NCBI GenBank assembly: GCA_018402545.1
Contig: JAGYIL010000001.1
Span: forward strand, 1,984,001 to 2,048,000
Direction: 5' to 3'
DNA length: 64,000 nucleotides
DNA from: Saccharospirillum sp.
GTDB taxonomy: Bacteria > Pseudomonadota > Gammaproteobacteria > Pseudomonadales > Natronospirillaceae
The notes beneath the pieces were generated by a model that was not told where the DNA came from, ran no database searches, and saw only the letters and a program-made list of their open reading frames with translations. This document shows, piece after piece, positions 36,419 to 47,907 of this stretch. Each line of letters begins with the position of its first letter. The first letter of the stretch is position 1. Both the position numbers and the translations under genes were made by a program.

Positions 36419-38191
36419 ATGGCTAACATCAAGACAATGACATACGACGCCATCGTGGTCGGTGGCGGTGGTTCGGGCCTGCGGGCAGCGTTGCAGCTGG
36501 CCGAATCCGGTTTGAACACGGCGGTAATCTCCAAAGTCTTCCCAACCCGTTCTCATACGGTATCGGCCCAGGGTGGCATTACCTGCGCCATCGCCAGTGC
36601 TGATCCGGATGACGACTGGCGCTGGCACATGTATGACACCGTCAAGGGTTCCGATTACATCGGCGACCAGGACGCGATCGAATACATGTGTTCCGTGGGC
36701 CCCCAGGCTGTGTTCGAGCTCGATCACATGGGGCTGCCGTTCTCACGCTTTGAAAATGGCCGTATCTACCAGCGCCCCTTTGGTGGTCAGTCCAAGAACT
36801 TTGGCGAAGGCGGCCAGGCGTCCCGTACCTGTGCTGCGGCCGACCGTACCGGTCATGCGCTGTTGCACACCCTGTACCAGGGTAACCTGAAAGCCGGTAC
36901 CAGCTTTCTGAACGAATGGTATGCCGTCGATCTGGTCACCAACGACAGCAACGCCGTTGTCGGTGTGGTGGCGATTGATATCGAAACTGGTGAAACCGTG
37001 CATATTCAGTCCAAGGCCACGGTTCTGGCGACCGGCGGTGCAGGGCGCATCTACGCATCCACCACCAACGCTCTGATCAATACCGGCGACGGCATTGGCA
37101 TGGCACTGCGCGCAGGCTTCCCGGTGCAGGATATGGAAATGTGGCAGTTCCACCCAACCGGTATTTACGGCGCCGGTACTCTGGTAACCGAAGGGTGCCG
37201 GGGCGAGGGTGGCTACCTGATCAACAAAGACGGCGAGCGGTTTATGGAACGCTATGCGCCGAACGCCAAAGACCTGGCCGGTCGTGACGTTGTCGCCCGG
37301 TCAATGATTCTTGAATTGCTGGAAGGTCGTGGGGGCGGTCCGGAAGGCGATCACGTCTTCCTGAAGCTCGACCACCTGGGTGAAGAACTGCTGCAAAGCC
37401 GTCTGCCCGGCATTGTTGAACTGTCCAAGACCTTTGCCCACGTCGACCCGGCCAAAGAGCCGATTCCGGTTGTACCAACCTGCCACTATATGATGGGCGG
37501 CATTCCGACCAACATTGGCGGCCAGGCCCTGATGGTCGACGCCGAAGGCAAAGATCAGGTTATCGACGGTCTCTACGCCTGTGGTGAAGCTGCCTGTGTA
37601 TCGGTGCACGGGGCCAACCGTCTGGGCGGCAACTCGCTGCTGGATCTGGTGGTCTTCGGTCGTTCTGCGGGCATGCAGATCGAGAAAACCCTGCGTGAAG
37701 GCTTTGAAACCAGCGCTGCCACTCAGGCCGATATCGAGCGTGCCATGGCGCGGCTGGATGCACTGGAAAATGGCAAGGGCACCGAAAAAGTGGCCGACGT
37801 CAAAAAAGACCTGCAAAACTGCATGCAACTGCACTTCGGCGTGTTCCGCGAAGGCAAGAGCATGGGCGAAGGCCTGGCCAAGCTCGCCGAGATTCGCGAG
37901 CGAGTGGCCAACATCGGTCTCGACGACAAGAGCCGTGCCTTCAACACTGCACGCATTGAAGCGCTCGAACTGGCCAATCTGCTGGAAGTCGCTGAGGCAA
38001 CCGCAGTGTCGGCCGAACAGCGGACTGAGAGCCGCGGTGCACATGCCCGTGAAGATTATCAGGAACGCGACGACGAAAACTGGCTGTGCCATTCCATCTT
38101 CAAGCCAGGCGAGAAAGTGATCAGCAAGCGGGCGGTAAACTTCACACCGAAAACCGTTGATACCTTCCAGCCTAAAATCCGGACTTACTAG
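36419..38191 (+). CDS. sdhA: Succinate dehydrogenase flavoprotein subunit
   Basis: The 590-residue catalytic subunit oxidises succinate to fumarate. The FAD fold is seen in [14 protein letters not shown], and H46 in [10 protein letters not shown] is the histidine that covalently binds [12 protein letters not shown] and the [17 protein letters not shown] segment complete the active site and flavin contacts. It is full length compared with E. coli SdhA (588). It lies 3 bp after sdhD and 9 bp before sdhB, in the order CDAB. Confidence 0.98.
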   Translation: MANIKTMTYDAIVVGGGGSGLRAALQLAESGLNTAVISKVFPTRSHTVSAQGGITCAIASADPDDDWRWHMYDTVKGSDYIGDQDAIEYMCSVGPQAVFELDHMGLPFSRFENGRIYQRPFGGQSKNFGEGGQASRTCAAADRTGHALLHTLYQGNLKAGTSFLNEWYAVDLVTNDSNAVVGVVAIDIETGETVHIQSKATVLATGGAGRIYASTTNALINTGDGIGMALRAGFPVQDMEMWQFHPTGIYGAGTLVTEGCRGEGGYLINKDGERFMERYAPNAKDLAGRDVVARSMILELLEGRGGGPEGDHVFLKLDHLGEELLQSRLPGIVELSKTFAHVDPAKEPIPVVPTCHYMMGGIPTNIGGQALMVDAEGKDQVIDGLYACGEAACVSVHGANRLGGNSLLDLVVFGRSAGMQIEKTLREGFETSAATQADIERAMARLDALENGKGTEKVADVKKDLQNCMQLHFGVFREGKSMGEGLAKLAEIRERVANIGLDDKSRAFNTARIEALELANLLEVAEATAVSAEQRTESRGAHAREDYQERDDENWLCHSIFKPGEKVISKRAVNFTPKTVDTFQPKIRTY

Positions 38192-38200
38192 GAGCGTTGT

Positions 38201-38908
38201 ATGAAAGTCAGCTTGTATCGCTACAATCCGGAAACCGACAAGAAGCCCTACATGCAGGATTACGACATCAATGTCCCTGCAGACAAGGATCTGATGGTTC
38301 TCGATGTTCTGAATCTGGTTAAAGAGCAGGACCCTTCCGTGTCCTATCGTCGCTCTTGTCGTGAGGGTGTTTGCGGCTCGGACGGTTTGAACATCAATGG
38401 CAAGAATGGTCTCGGCTGTATTACGCCCCTGTCCGAAGTGAAGGGTGGTCGCGACAAACTGGTCGTGCGCCCGTTGCCGGGCCTGCCGGTCATTCGTGAC
38501 CTGGTGGTCGACATGAGCGTTTTCTACAAGCAGTACGAGAAAATCAAGCCGTTCCTGATCAACGATCAGCCTGCACCCGCCATTGAGCGGCTGCAAAGCC
38601 CGGAAGACCGGGAAAAGCTCGACGGCCTGTACGAGTGTATTCTTTGCGCCTGCTGTTCAACCTCCTGTCCGTCTTTCTGGTGGAACCCGGACAAGTTTGT
38701 CGGCCCGGCGGGTTTGCTGCAAGCCTACCGCTTTCTGGCAGACAGCCGCGATACCGCCACTGCGGATCGTCTGGCGGAACTGGACGATCCGTTCAGTGTC
38801 TTCCGTTGCCGTGGTATCATGAACTGTGTCAGTGTGTGCCCCAAAGGGTTGAACCCGACGCGTGCGATCGGTCATATCCGGTCTATGCTGTTGGCAAACG
38901 CGACCTGA
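38201..38908 (+). CDS. sdhB: Succinate dehydrogenase iron-sulfur subunit
   Basis: The 235-residue protein carries all three clusters: the 2Fe-2S ligands in SCREGVCGSDG and the later LGC, the 4Fe-4S ligands in CILCACCSTSCP, and the 3Fe-4S ligands in CRGIMNCVSVCPKGLNP. It passes electrons from FAD to quinone. GGAG precedes the ATG by 6 nt. It is the last sdh gene; a strong hairpin lies 66 bp after its stop before sucA. Confidence 0.98.
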   Translation: MKVSLYRYNPETDKKPYMQDYDINVPADKDLMVLDVLNLVKEQDPSVSYRRSCREGVCGSDGLNINGKNGLGCITPLSEVKGGRDKLVVRPLPGLPVIRDLVVDMSVFYKQYEKIKPFLINDQPAPAIERLQSPEDREKLDGLYECILCACCSTSCPSFWWNPDKFVGPAGLLQAYRFLADSRDTATADRLAELDDPFSVFRCRGIMNCVSVCPKGLNPTRAIGHIRSMLLANAT

Positions 38909-38973
38909 TCACTGTTTAGAGGCTATTACGTCAGGTAATGGCCAAGTAACAGCCGCTTCACTCTGCGGTTGAA

Positions 38974-39004
38974 CCCCGGTATCGACAGATACCGGGGCGT
39001 TTTG
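38974..39004 (+). terminator. Hairpin between sdhB and sucA
   Basis: CCCCGGTATC (38974-38983) pairs perfectly with GATACCGGGG (38988-38997) over the tetraloop GACA. CG and a TTTT tract follow. It resembles a partial terminator that could separate sdhCDAB from sucAB or mark an RNA processing site. Confidence 0.65.
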
Positions 39005-39116
39005 CGATCAGCTGGTTGTTATTCGGGTCGGCCGGGCGCATTTGAGTGATGAAAATTGAGCCGATGTCTTCTGGCATCATTATTCTCCGCGGTATTGAAC
39101 AAACAGGGTTCAAGCA

Positions 39117-41960
39117 ATGCAAAACGGCACCATGGAGGAACTTTGGTCTACATCCCATCTATCGGGCGGTAACCAAGCCTACCTTGATGAAATGTTCGAA
39201 GCCTATCTGGCTGACCCCAATTCCGTCACCGAGCAATGGCGCGCGGTGTTCGACAAACTCCCCAACATAAACGATAAAGTCACGACCGACACGCCTCATG
39301 CGCCGGTTCGCGATCACTTCCTGCTTCTCGGCAAATCCCGCAACGTCGCGGCCAATACTCTGGCTCCCAGCATCGTCACCGAGCACGAACGCAAGCAGGT
39401 GCAGGTGCATCAGCTGGCTACGGCCTACCGGTTCCGGGGACATCAGAAGGCCAAGCTGGATCCGCTCGGCATTGCCATTCGCGGTGACGTTCCGGACCTG
39501 GAGTTGCAATACCACGGGCTTTCTGCAGCCGATGAAGACACCATTTTTCAGTGTGGCAACCTCTATATTGGCAAGTCAGAGGCACCGCTGAAAGACATCG
39601 TCCATGCGTTGGAGCAGACCTACTGCTCATCCATTGGTACCGAATTCACCCATATTGTCGACACCGCCGAGCGTCGCTGGATAGAACAGCGCATCGAGTC
39701 GGTTCGCTCCAAGCCGGATTACTCGCCGCAAGCGCGCAAGCACATTCTTGAGCGGCTGACGGCCTCGGAAGGGCTGGAAAAATTCCTCGGTTCCAAGTAT
39801 CCCGGTACCAAGCGTTTCGGGCTTGAAGGCGGCGAAACGCTGATTCCGCTGATGGATGAACTGATTCAGCGCAGCGGCAGCTACGGTGCCAAGGAAATTG
39901 TAATCGGCATGGCCCACCGCGGCCGTTTGAACATGCTGGTCAATATTCTGGGCAAGAACCCGTCAGAACTGTTCCAGGAATTTGAAGGCAAGTCGTTCCT
40001 TGATCAGGGGTCCGGTGATGTTAAGTACCATCAGGGCTTTTCGTCGAATGTCATGACCGAGGGTGGCGAAGTGCATCTGGCACTGGCCTTTAACCCGTCT
40101 CACCTGGAGATTGTGTCTCCGGTGGTTGAAGGCTCGGTTCGCGCCCGTCAGGATCGCCGCAAGGACAAAACCAGAGATCAGGTGGTGCCGGTCAACATCC
40201 ACGGCGATGCCGCCTTTGCTGGCCAGGGCGTGGTGATGGAAACCTTCCAGATGTCCCAAACCCGGGCGTTCAATACTGGCGGGACCGTCCATATCATCAT
40301 CAACAACCAGGTCGGTTTCACCACGTCCAAGCGTGAAGATGCACGTTCGACCGAATACTGCACCGACATCGCCAAGATGGTTCAGGCGCCGATCCTGCAC
40401 GTCAACGGCGACGACCCCGAAGCGGTGGTGTTTGCGACCCAGGTGGCCGTTGATTACCGTCAGCAGTTCAAGAAAGACGTAGTGATTGATCTGGTCTGTT
40501 ACCGTCGCCGTGGCCACAACGAGGCCGATGAGCCGGCGATGACCCAGCCGTTGATGTACCAGGCGATTCGCAGCCGCAAAACATCGCTGGCGTTGTACAT
40601 CGAAACGCTGATCGAGCAGGAAGTCATTACCGAAGCAGATGCCAAGGCCATGGCCGATGAATACCGGGATCTGCTCGACAACGGCGAGCACGTGGTCAAG
40701 TCACTGGTCAAAGAGCCGAACAAAACACTCTTTGTCGACTGGTCACCCTACCTGAACCAGCCGGTAGTCGATGATTACGACTCCAGCTACCCGCTGAAAG
40801 ACCTGCAGGATCTGGCTAACCAGATGAACACCCTGCCAGAAGGATTTCCGCTGCAGCGTCAGGTTAACAAGATTCTGGAAGACCGGGCCAAGATGGCCAA
40901 GGGTGCCTTGCCCATTAACTGGGGTATGGCAGAAATGCTGGCCTACGCCACCCTGATCAAGGACGGGCATCCGGTACGAATGACCGGGCAGGATTCCGGC
41001 CGCGGTACCTTCGTGCATCGCCATGCGGTCCTGCACAACCAGAAAGACGGCAGCACCTACACGCCACTGGCCCACTTGTCGGACGATCAGCCAAGCTTTG
41101 AAGTGTTCGATTCGTTTCTGTCTGAAGAAGCGGTGGTGGCCTTCGAATACGGTTATTCAACCACAACGCCGAACTCCCTGGTGATCTGGGAAGCCCAGTT
41201 TGGTGACTTCGCCAATGGTGCCCAGGTGGTGATCGACCAGTTCATTACCTCCGGTGAGCACAAATGGGGACGTCTCTGTGGTCTGGTGATGTTGCTGCCA
41301 CATGGCTATGAAGGGCAGGGGCCTGAGCATTCATCCGCTCGCCTCGAGCGCTTCCTGCAAATGTGTGCCGAGCAGAACATTCAGGTTTGCATGCCGACCA
41401 CGCCGGCTCAGGTATTCCACATGCTGCGTCGTCAGGCAAGACGGAACCTGCGTAAGCCGCTGGTGGTCATGTCGCCGAAGAGCCTGTTGCGTCACAAAGA
41501 CGCCGTGTCCAGCCTGGAAGAACTGGCCAATGGCAGCTTCCAGACGGTACTGCCAGAGGCCGACAGCAGCATTGATCCGAAGAAAGTGACCCGGGTCGTG
41601 CTGTGCTCCGGCAAAGTCTACTACGACCTGACCGAGAAGCGCGCCAAGGAGTCAGCTGACCACGTTGCCATCATCCGGATCGAGCAGCTGTACCCCTTCC
41701 CGGAAGACCGGTTGTACGAAACGCTGCTGGCCTACCCCAAGCTCAAAGAGGTGATCTGGAGTCAGGAGGAGCCCATGAACCAGGGCGCCTGGTATTCCAG
41801 CCAGCACCACATGCGCAAGGCGTTGCACCGGGTTAACCCGAAACTGTATCTGAGCTATGCCGGACGTGAAGCATCGGCGTCACCGGCAGCCGGGTATATG
41901 GCATTGCACCTTGAACAGCTTGAAAAATTCCTTAATGAAGCAATTTTGCTTGATCAATGA
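39117..41960 (+). CDS. sucA: 2-oxoglutarate dehydrogenase E1 component
   Basis: The 947-residue thiamine-diphosphate enzyme decarboxylates 2-oxoglutarate and loads the E2 lipoyl group. It opens with the E2-binding type N-terminus (MEELWSTSHLSGGNQAYLD). It has IGMAHRGRLNMLVN, the ThDP-binding GDAAFAGQG and the asparagine segment INNQVGFTTS, followed by the transketolase-type pyrimidine domain (GQDSGRGTFVHRHA). The length agrees with E. coli SucA (933). CAGGG precedes the ATG by 8 nt. It begins the suc segment after the sdhB hairpin. Confidence 0.98.
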   Translation: MQNGTMEELWSTSHLSGGNQAYLDEMFEAYLADPNSVTEQWRAVFDKLPNINDKVTTDTPHAPVRDHFLLLGKSRNVAANTLAPSIVTEHERKQVQVHQLATAYRFRGHQKAKLDPLGIAIRGDVPDLELQYHGLSAADEDTIFQCGNLYIGKSEAPLKDIVHALEQTYCSSIGTEFTHIVDTAERRWIEQRIESVRSKPDYSPQARKHILERLTASEGLEKFLGSKYPGTKRFGLEGGETLIPLMDELIQRSGSYGAKEIVIGMAHRGRLNMLVNILGKNPSELFQEFEGKSFLDQGSGDVKYHQGFSSNVMTEGGEVHLALAFNPSHLEIVSPVVEGSVRARQDRRKDKTRDQVVPVNIHGDAAFAGQGVVMETFQMSQTRAFNTGGTVHIIINNQVGFTTSKREDARSTEYCTDIAKMVQAPILHVNGDDPEAVVFATQVAVDYRQQFKKDVVIDLVCYRRRGHNEADEPAMTQPLMYQAIRSRKTSLALYIETLIEQEVITEADAKAMADEYRDLLDNGEHVVKSLVKEPNKTLFVDWSPYLNQPVVDDYDSSYPLKDLQDLANQMNTLPEGFPLQRQVNKILEDRAKMAKGALPINWGMAEMLAYATLIKDGHPVRMTGQDSGRGTFVHRHAVLHNQKDGSTYTPLAHLSDDQPSFEVFDSFLSEEAVVAFEYGYSTTTPNSLVIWEAQFGDFANGAQVVIDQFITSGEHKWGRLCGLVMLLPHGYEGQGPEHSSARLERFLQMCAEQNIQVCMPTTPAQVFHMLRRQARRNLRKPLVVMSPKSLLRHKDAVSSLEELANGSFQTVLPEADSSIDPKKVTRVVLCSGKVYYDLTEKRAKESADHVAIIRIEQLYPFPEDRLYETLLAYPKLKEVIWSQEEPMNQGAWYSSQHHMRKALHRVNPKLYLSYAGREASASPAAGYMALHLEQLEKFLNEAILLDQ

Positions 41961-41990
41961 TCGACGGCTAACCGACTAAGGACCCACTAC

Positions 41991-43277
41991 ATGGCTACAG
42001 AAATTAAAGCTCCCCAGTTTCCAGAGTCCGTCGCTGACGGCACCGTTGCTACCTGGCACAAACAGCCGGGTGAGGCTGTTTCGCGTGATGAGCTGATCGT
42101 CGACATTGAGACTGACAAAGTCGTACTGGAAGTTGTTGCACCGGCTGACGGCGCGATCAAGGAAATCACCAAAAACGAAGGCGACACCGTTGAAAGCCAG
42201 GAAGTGATTGGCTATTTCGAAGCGGGCGCTGGCGGCGGTGATGCCGACTCGAAAGAAAAAGACACTGCCAAGAAAGATGACTCGAAAGATGCCTCGAAAA
42301 AAGAAGAGGCGTCGTCTTCTTCAAGCGCCGGTCAGGGCGATGCGGATGCGGCCATGAGCCCGGCCGCCCGCCGCCTGGCCGACGATCATAATCTCAGTGC
42401 CCAGGACATCACCGGCACGGGCAAGGGCGGACGCATTACCAAGGAAGACGTGGTTAATGCCGTCGAGAGCAATACCAAGTCGAGCCCGGCTGAAGCACCA
42501 TCGAACAGCATGCCTGGCATGATGCCGCAAAGTCAGAGCACGTCATCTGCCGGCGTTGCAACCCAGCCGGGCGAGCGTTCTGAAAAGCGTGTTCCAATGA
42601 CCCGCTTGCGCAAGCGAGTGGCCGAGCGGTTGCTGGAAGCGAAAAACAGCACCGCCATGCTGACGACGTTCAACGAAGTCAACATGAAGCCGATCATGGA
42701 TTTGCGCGCCAAGTATAAAGAAGAATTCCAGAACGCCCACAACGGTACGCGTCTTGGTTTCATGTCCTTCTTCGTTAAGGCGGCAACCGAAGCACTGCGT
42801 CGCTTCCCGGACGTCAATGCGTCCATCGATGGCGACGACATTGTGTATCACGGTTACTACGATATCGGTGTGGCTGTCTCCAGTGACCGTGGTCTGGTTG
42901 TACCGGTTCTGCGTGATACCGAGCAGATGAGTCTGGCGACCATCGAGAGCACGATTCGCGATTTCGGGTCTCGTGCACAGTCCGGCAAGCTGGGCCTGGA
43001 AGACATGCAGGGGGGTACCTTTACCATTACCAACGGGGGAGTGTTTGGGTCCCTGTTGTCGACGCCCATTCTGAATCCGCCACAAACCGCTATCTTGGGT
43101 ATGCACAAGATTCAGGAACGTCCAATGGCGGTCAACGGTGAAGTGAAGGTACTGCCGATGATGTACCTGGCGTTGTCCTATGACCACCGGCTGATCGATG
43201 GCAAAGAAGCCGTACAGTATCTGGTTGCCATTAAAGACATGCTGGAAGATCCGGCGCGTATTCTGCTCGAGCTGTAA
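41991..43277 (+). CDS. sucB: Dihydrolipoyllysine-residue succinyltransferase (E2)
   Basis: This 428-residue core subunit has one lipoyl domain (lipoylated K43 in ETDKVVLEV), a charged S/K/D-rich linker (about 80-115) and an E3-binding domain (about 118-155). A second flexible linker leads to the catalytic domain, with H399 in YDHRLIDG. It transfers the succinyl group to CoA. AAGGA lies about 9 nt before the ATG, 30 bp after sucA. A hairpin follows before lpd. Confidence 0.97.
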   Translation: MATEIKAPQFPESVADGTVATWHKQPGEAVSRDELIVDIETDKVVLEVVAPADGAIKEITKNEGDTVESQEVIGYFEAGAGGGDADSKEKDTAKKDDSKDASKKEEASSSSSAGQGDADAAMSPAARRLADDHNLSAQDITGTGKGGRITKEDVVNAVESNTKSSPAEAPSNSMPGMMPQSQSTSSAGVATQPGERSEKRVPMTRLRKRVAERLLEAKNSTAMLTTFNEVNMKPIMDLRAKYKEEFQNAHNGTRLGFMSFFVKAATEALRRFPDVNASIDGDDIVYHGYYDIGVAVSSDRGLVVPVLRDTEQMSLATIESTIRDFGSRAQSGKLGLEDMQGGTFTITNGGVFGSLLSTPILNPPQTAILGMHKIQERPMAVNGEVKVLPMMYLALSYDHRLIDGKEAVQYLVAIKDMLEDPARILLEL

Positions 43278-43327
43278 TGCCAGGCCTCGGTCAACGAACC
43301 GGCGCGTAAAGGAACAGGATTAGAAAG

Positions 43328-43348
43328 GGCAGCAGTGATGCTGCTGCC
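43328..43348 (+). promoter_or_regulatory. Intercistronic hairpin between sucB and lpd
   Basis: GGCAGCAG (43328-43335) pairs with CTGCTGCC (43341-43348) over a 5-nt loop, 32 nt before lpd. There is no T run; a role in mRNA stability or processing is inferred. Confidence 0.5.
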
Positions 43349-43356
43349 ATCGCTAA

Positions 43357-44820
<1,464 letters not shown>

Positions 44821-44832
44821 TTATAGAAAGTT

Positions 44833-44860
44833 ACCGGGAGATTGCTCCCGGTTTCTTTAT
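44833..44860 (+). terminator. Terminator-like hairpin between lpd and sucC
   Basis: ACCGGGAG (44833-44840) pairs with CTCCCGGT (44845-44852) over a 4-nt loop, followed by a T-rich tract broken by one C and one A. It probably ends or attenuates the sucAB-lpd message. Confidence 0.75.
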
Positions 44861-44944
44861 TCGCTAATCAGAGTGCCTTGCGGGTGAAACCCACTAGAAC
44901 AAAAAATTCTCCCAAACACTCGAGTTCACAGAACGGAAAGAACG

Positions 44945-46114
44945 ATGAACCTACACGAGTATCAATCGAAGCAGCTGTTCAAAGAGTACGGTCTGCCTGT
45001 ATCCGATGGCTATGCCTGTGATACGCCTGATGAAGCGGTTGCTGCCGCCAAAAAAATCGGGGGTAACATGTGGGTGGTTAAGGCTCAGGTACACGCGGGT
45101 GGCCGGGGCAAGGCTGGCGGTGTAAAGCTGGTCAAAACCGATGACGAGATTCGCGCCTTCGCTGAAAAGTGGCTGGGTCAGAACCTGGTTACCTTCCAGA
45201 CCGATGAAAAAGGCCAGCCAGTTAGCAAGATTCTGGTTGAAACCTGCACCGACATCGCCAACGAGCTGTATCTCAGTGCCGTTGTCGACCGTGGCAGCCG
45301 TCGCGTTGTCTTCATGGCATCGACCGAAGGTGGCATGGACATCGAAACCGTCGCAGAAGAAACGCCCGAGAAAATTTTGCGTGTTGTTGTCGATCCTCTG
45401 GTCGGCGCTCAGCCTTTCCAGGCACGTGACGTGGCATTCCAGCTCGGCCTGAAGGGCGAGCAGGTCAAGCAGTTCACCAAGATCTTCCTGGGCCTGGCGA
45501 AGCTGTTCGTCGACAAAGACCTGGCGCTGATCGAAGTGAACCCGCTGGTCATTACCGACGAAGGCAATCTGCACTGCCTCGATGCCAAAATCGGCGTCGA
45601 CAGCAATGCCCTGTTCCGTCAGAAGCAAATTTCCGACATGCGTGACCCTTCACAGGAAGACGAGCGCGAAGCGCAAGCCTCTGCCTGGGAACTGAACTAC
45701 GTCGCACTGGACGGCAACATTGGTTGCATGGTTAACGGTGCTGGCCTGGCGATGGGCACCATGGACATCGTGAAACTGCACGGTGGCCAGCCTGCCAACT
45801 TCCTCGACGTAGGCGGCGGCGCGACCAAAGAGCGCGTGGCTGAAGCGTTCAAGATCATCCTGTCCGATACCTCGGTCAAGGCGGTTCTGGTCAACATCTT
45901 CGGCGGCATTGTGCGTTGCGACATGATTGCTGAAGGCATCATCGGTGCTGTTGAAGAAGTCGGCGTGAAAGTACCGGTTGTTGTTCGTCTTGAAGGCAAC
46001 AACGCTGAACTGGGTACACAGAAACTGGCCGAAAGCGGCCTGAACATCATTGCGGCCACTTCGCTGACTGACGCTGCCGAGAAAGTGGTACAAGCAGCCG
46101 GAGGTGCAGCATGA
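44945..46114 (+). CDS. sucC: Succinyl-CoA synthetase beta subunit
   Basis: The 389-residue subunit carries the ATP-grasp domain ([12 protein letters not shown] start, [17 protein letters not shown]) and the C-terminal CoA-ligase domain ([15 protein letters not shown]). With SucD it converts succinyl-CoA to succinate with nucleotide triphosphate formation. GGAAAG lies 5 nt before the ATG. Its stop overlaps the sucD start by 4 bp (ATGA at 46111-46114), coupling the subunits. Confidence 0.98.
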   Translation: MNLHEYQSKQLFKEYGLPVSDGYACDTPDEAVAAAKKIGGNMWVVKAQVHAGGRGKAGGVKLVKTDDEIRAFAEKWLGQNLVTFQTDEKGQPVSKILVETCTDIANELYLSAVVDRGSRRVVFMASTEGGMDIETVAEETPEKILRVVVDPLVGAQPFQARDVAFQLGLKGEQVKQFTKIFLGLAKLFVDKDLALIEVNPLVITDEGNLHCLDAKIGVDSNALFRQKQISDMRDPSQEDEREAQASAWELNYVALDGNIGCMVNGAGLAMGTMDIVKLHGGQPANFLDVGGGATKERVAEAFKIILSDTSVKAVLVNIFGGIVRCDMIAEGIIGAVEEVGVKVPVVVRLEGNNAELGTQKLAESGLNIIAATSLTDAAEKVVQAAGGAA

Positions 46115-46983
46115 GCGTATTGATCGATAAGAACACCAAGGTAATCTGCCAGGGCTTCACCGGTTCACAGGGCACCTTCCACAGTGAACAGGCGATTGAG
46201 TACGGTACGCAAATGGTTGGCGGTGTATCGCCGGGCAAGGGCGGCACCACCCACCTGGGTCTGCCAGTTTTCAATACGGCCCGTGAAGCGGTTGAAGCAA
46301 CCGGTGCAACTGCCTCTGTGATCTACGTACCGGCGCCATTCTGCCTGGACGCCATTATTGAAGCGGCCGACAGCGGTGTTGAGCTGGTGGTGTGCATTAC
46401 TGAAGGCATCCCGACGCTGGACATGCTGGTTGCCAAAGAATACGTCGACCGCAAAGGCGTGCGCATGATTGGCCCCAACTGCCCGGGCGTGATTACCCCG
46501 GGAGAATGCAAAATCGGCATCATGCCTGGCCACATTCACAAGCCAGGAAAAGTGGGCATCGTATCGCGTTCCGGTACCCTGACCTATGAAGCCGTTAAGC
46601 AGACGACTGACCATGGTTTTGGCCAGTCTACCTGTGTGGGCATCGGTGGTGACCCGATTCCGGGTTCCAACTTCATCGACATTCTGGAAATGTTCGAGAA
46701 AGACCCGGCAACGGAAGCCATCGTAATGATTGGTGAAATCGGCGGTACCGCCGAAGAAGAAGCAGCGGCTTACATCAAAGCCAATGTTTCCAAGCCGGTT
46801 GTCTCCTACATTGCCGGTGTGACGGCCCCTGCGGGCAAGCGCATGGGCCATGCGGGCGCCATCATTGCCGGTGGCAAGGGCACGGCTGACGAGAAGTTTG
46901 CTGCTTTGGAAGACGCCGGTGTTAAAACCGTTCGTTCTCTGGCGCAGATTGGTGACGCTTTGAAAGAAGTCACCGGCTGGTAA
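46111..46983 (+). CDS. sucD: Succinyl-CoA synthetase alpha subunit
   Basis: At 290 residues this subunit has the CoA-binding Rossmann domain ([15 protein letters not shown]) and the phosphorylated active-site H247 in [16 protein letters not shown]. It pairs with SucC in a heterodimer or heterotetramer. Translation is coupled to sucC through the 4-bp overlap. A strong terminator 35 bp downstream closes the whole sdh-suc cluster. Confidence 0.98.
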   Translation: MSVLIDKNTKVICQGFTGSQGTFHSEQAIEYGTQMVGGVSPGKGGTTHLGLPVFNTAREAVEATGATASVIYVPAPFCLDAIIEAADSGVELVVCITEGIPTLDMLVAKEYVDRKGVRMIGPNCPGVITPGECKIGIMPGHIHKPGKVGIVSRSGTLTYEAVKQTTDHGFGQSTCVGIGGDPIPGSNFIDILEMFEKDPATEAIVMIGEIGGTAEEEAAAYIKANVSKPVVSYIAGVTAPAGKRMGHAGAIIAGGKGTADEKFAALEDAGVKTVRSLAQIGDALKEVTGW

Positions 46984-47017
46984 GCCTGACGATCGCAATC
47001 TGATGCGACGTTCCGAT

Positions 47018-47042
47018 AAAGGCAGCTGAGGCTGCCTTTTTT
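47018..47042 (+). terminator. Rho-independent terminator after sucCD
   Basis: AAAGGCAGC (47018-47026) pairs with GCTGCCTTT (47031-47039) over a 4-nt loop, with the T run continuing to 47042. Confidence 0.93.
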
Positions 47043-47132
47043 ATTGGGTGAGAATAAGTCGGCAGTCAGGCCGGGGCTGTTAGGCTAGACTCTGCCTATA
47101 CACAGGACACGACATTTAAGGACAGGCAGGAC

Positions 47133-47864
47133 ATGTTACATCTCTTTGATTGGCTGGCGTTGCTGGTGTTTTTCACCAGTTGGGTGGTCTATACCCGCTA
47201 TGCGTCCCGGGAGGCCAAACGCAGGCACAGTTTATCGTCGATCATGCATCATTTTCGGGTGGACTGGATGCATCGGCTGTTACGCCGTGAGAACCGGGTG
47301 GCTGATATGTCCGCTGTGGGTAATCTGGAGCGCAACTCAGCGTTCTTTGCCTCCAGCTGCCTGTTTGTGGTGGCGGGTCTGATTACCGTACTGGCCGCCT
47401 CGGAACAGGTGGTCAGGCTGCTGAACGACATCTCCTTTGTACAGCCCGGAACCAAGGCGCTGTGGGAAGCCAAGGTGGGAGTACTGGTGGCGATCTACGT
47501 ATATGCATTTCTCAGCTTTACCTGGAGTATGCGGCAATTTGGTTTTCTGTCGGTGATGATAGGCTCGGCACCGACCCCGAGTGAGACCATTGCCGATTCC
47601 GTCAAGAAAGACTTTTCCGTTCACACGGCCAAGGTGATGGACCTGGCGGGCAAGCAGTTCAATTTGGGTTTGCGGGCGGTTTACTTCAGCCTGGCGGTCG
47701 TCGGGTGGTTCCTGGGGCCACTCTGGTTCGTGGTGCTGACCAGTGTGATCATCGGTGTGCTGTATCGCCGGGAGTTTCGCAGTACAACGCTTAAGGAGCT
47801 GGTAAGGGCCCGTGGCCTGGACCCCAATCAGGACATAGCCCTGGGCAAGAATGTCGAGGAATGA
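47133..47864 (+). CDS. DUF599 family membrane protein
   Basis: The 243-residue inner-membrane protein has about four hydrophobic segments. The family landmarks NRVADMSAVGNLERNSAFF-ASS (split here) and the FTWSMRQF segment mark DUF599 (COG3821), whose function is unknown. A GGACAGGCAGGA purine-rich site precedes the ATG. The TGA stop is embedded in the base of a long hairpin (47863-47903) that also faces the convergent transporter gene. Confidence 0.85.
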   Translation: MLHLFDWLALLVFFTSWVVYTRYASREAKRRHSLSSIMHHFRVDWMHRLLRRENRVADMSAVGNLERNSAFFASSCLFVVAGLITVLAASEQVVRLLNDISFVQPGTKALWEAKVGVLVAIYVYAFLSFTWSMRQFGFLSVMIGSAPTPSETIADSVKKDFSVHTAKVMDLAGKQFNLGLRAVYFSLAVVGWFLGPLWFVVLTSVIIGVLYRREFRSTTLKELVRARGLDPNQDIALGKNVEE

Positions 47865-47903
47865 CCGGAGCTGGCTCTCGTAAAACGATAGCCAGCTCCG
47901 GTC
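47863..47903. terminator. Long bidirectional hairpin between DUF599 and MFS genes
   Basis: A perfect 14-bp stem (GACCGGAGCTGGCT, 47863-47876, with AGCCAGCTCCGGTC, 47890-47903) is topped by a TCG/CGA extension and a TAAAA loop. It overlaps the DUF599 stop codon and ends 4 bp before the MFS stop. There is no T run. Confidence 0.6.
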
Positions 47904-47907
47904 GGCC

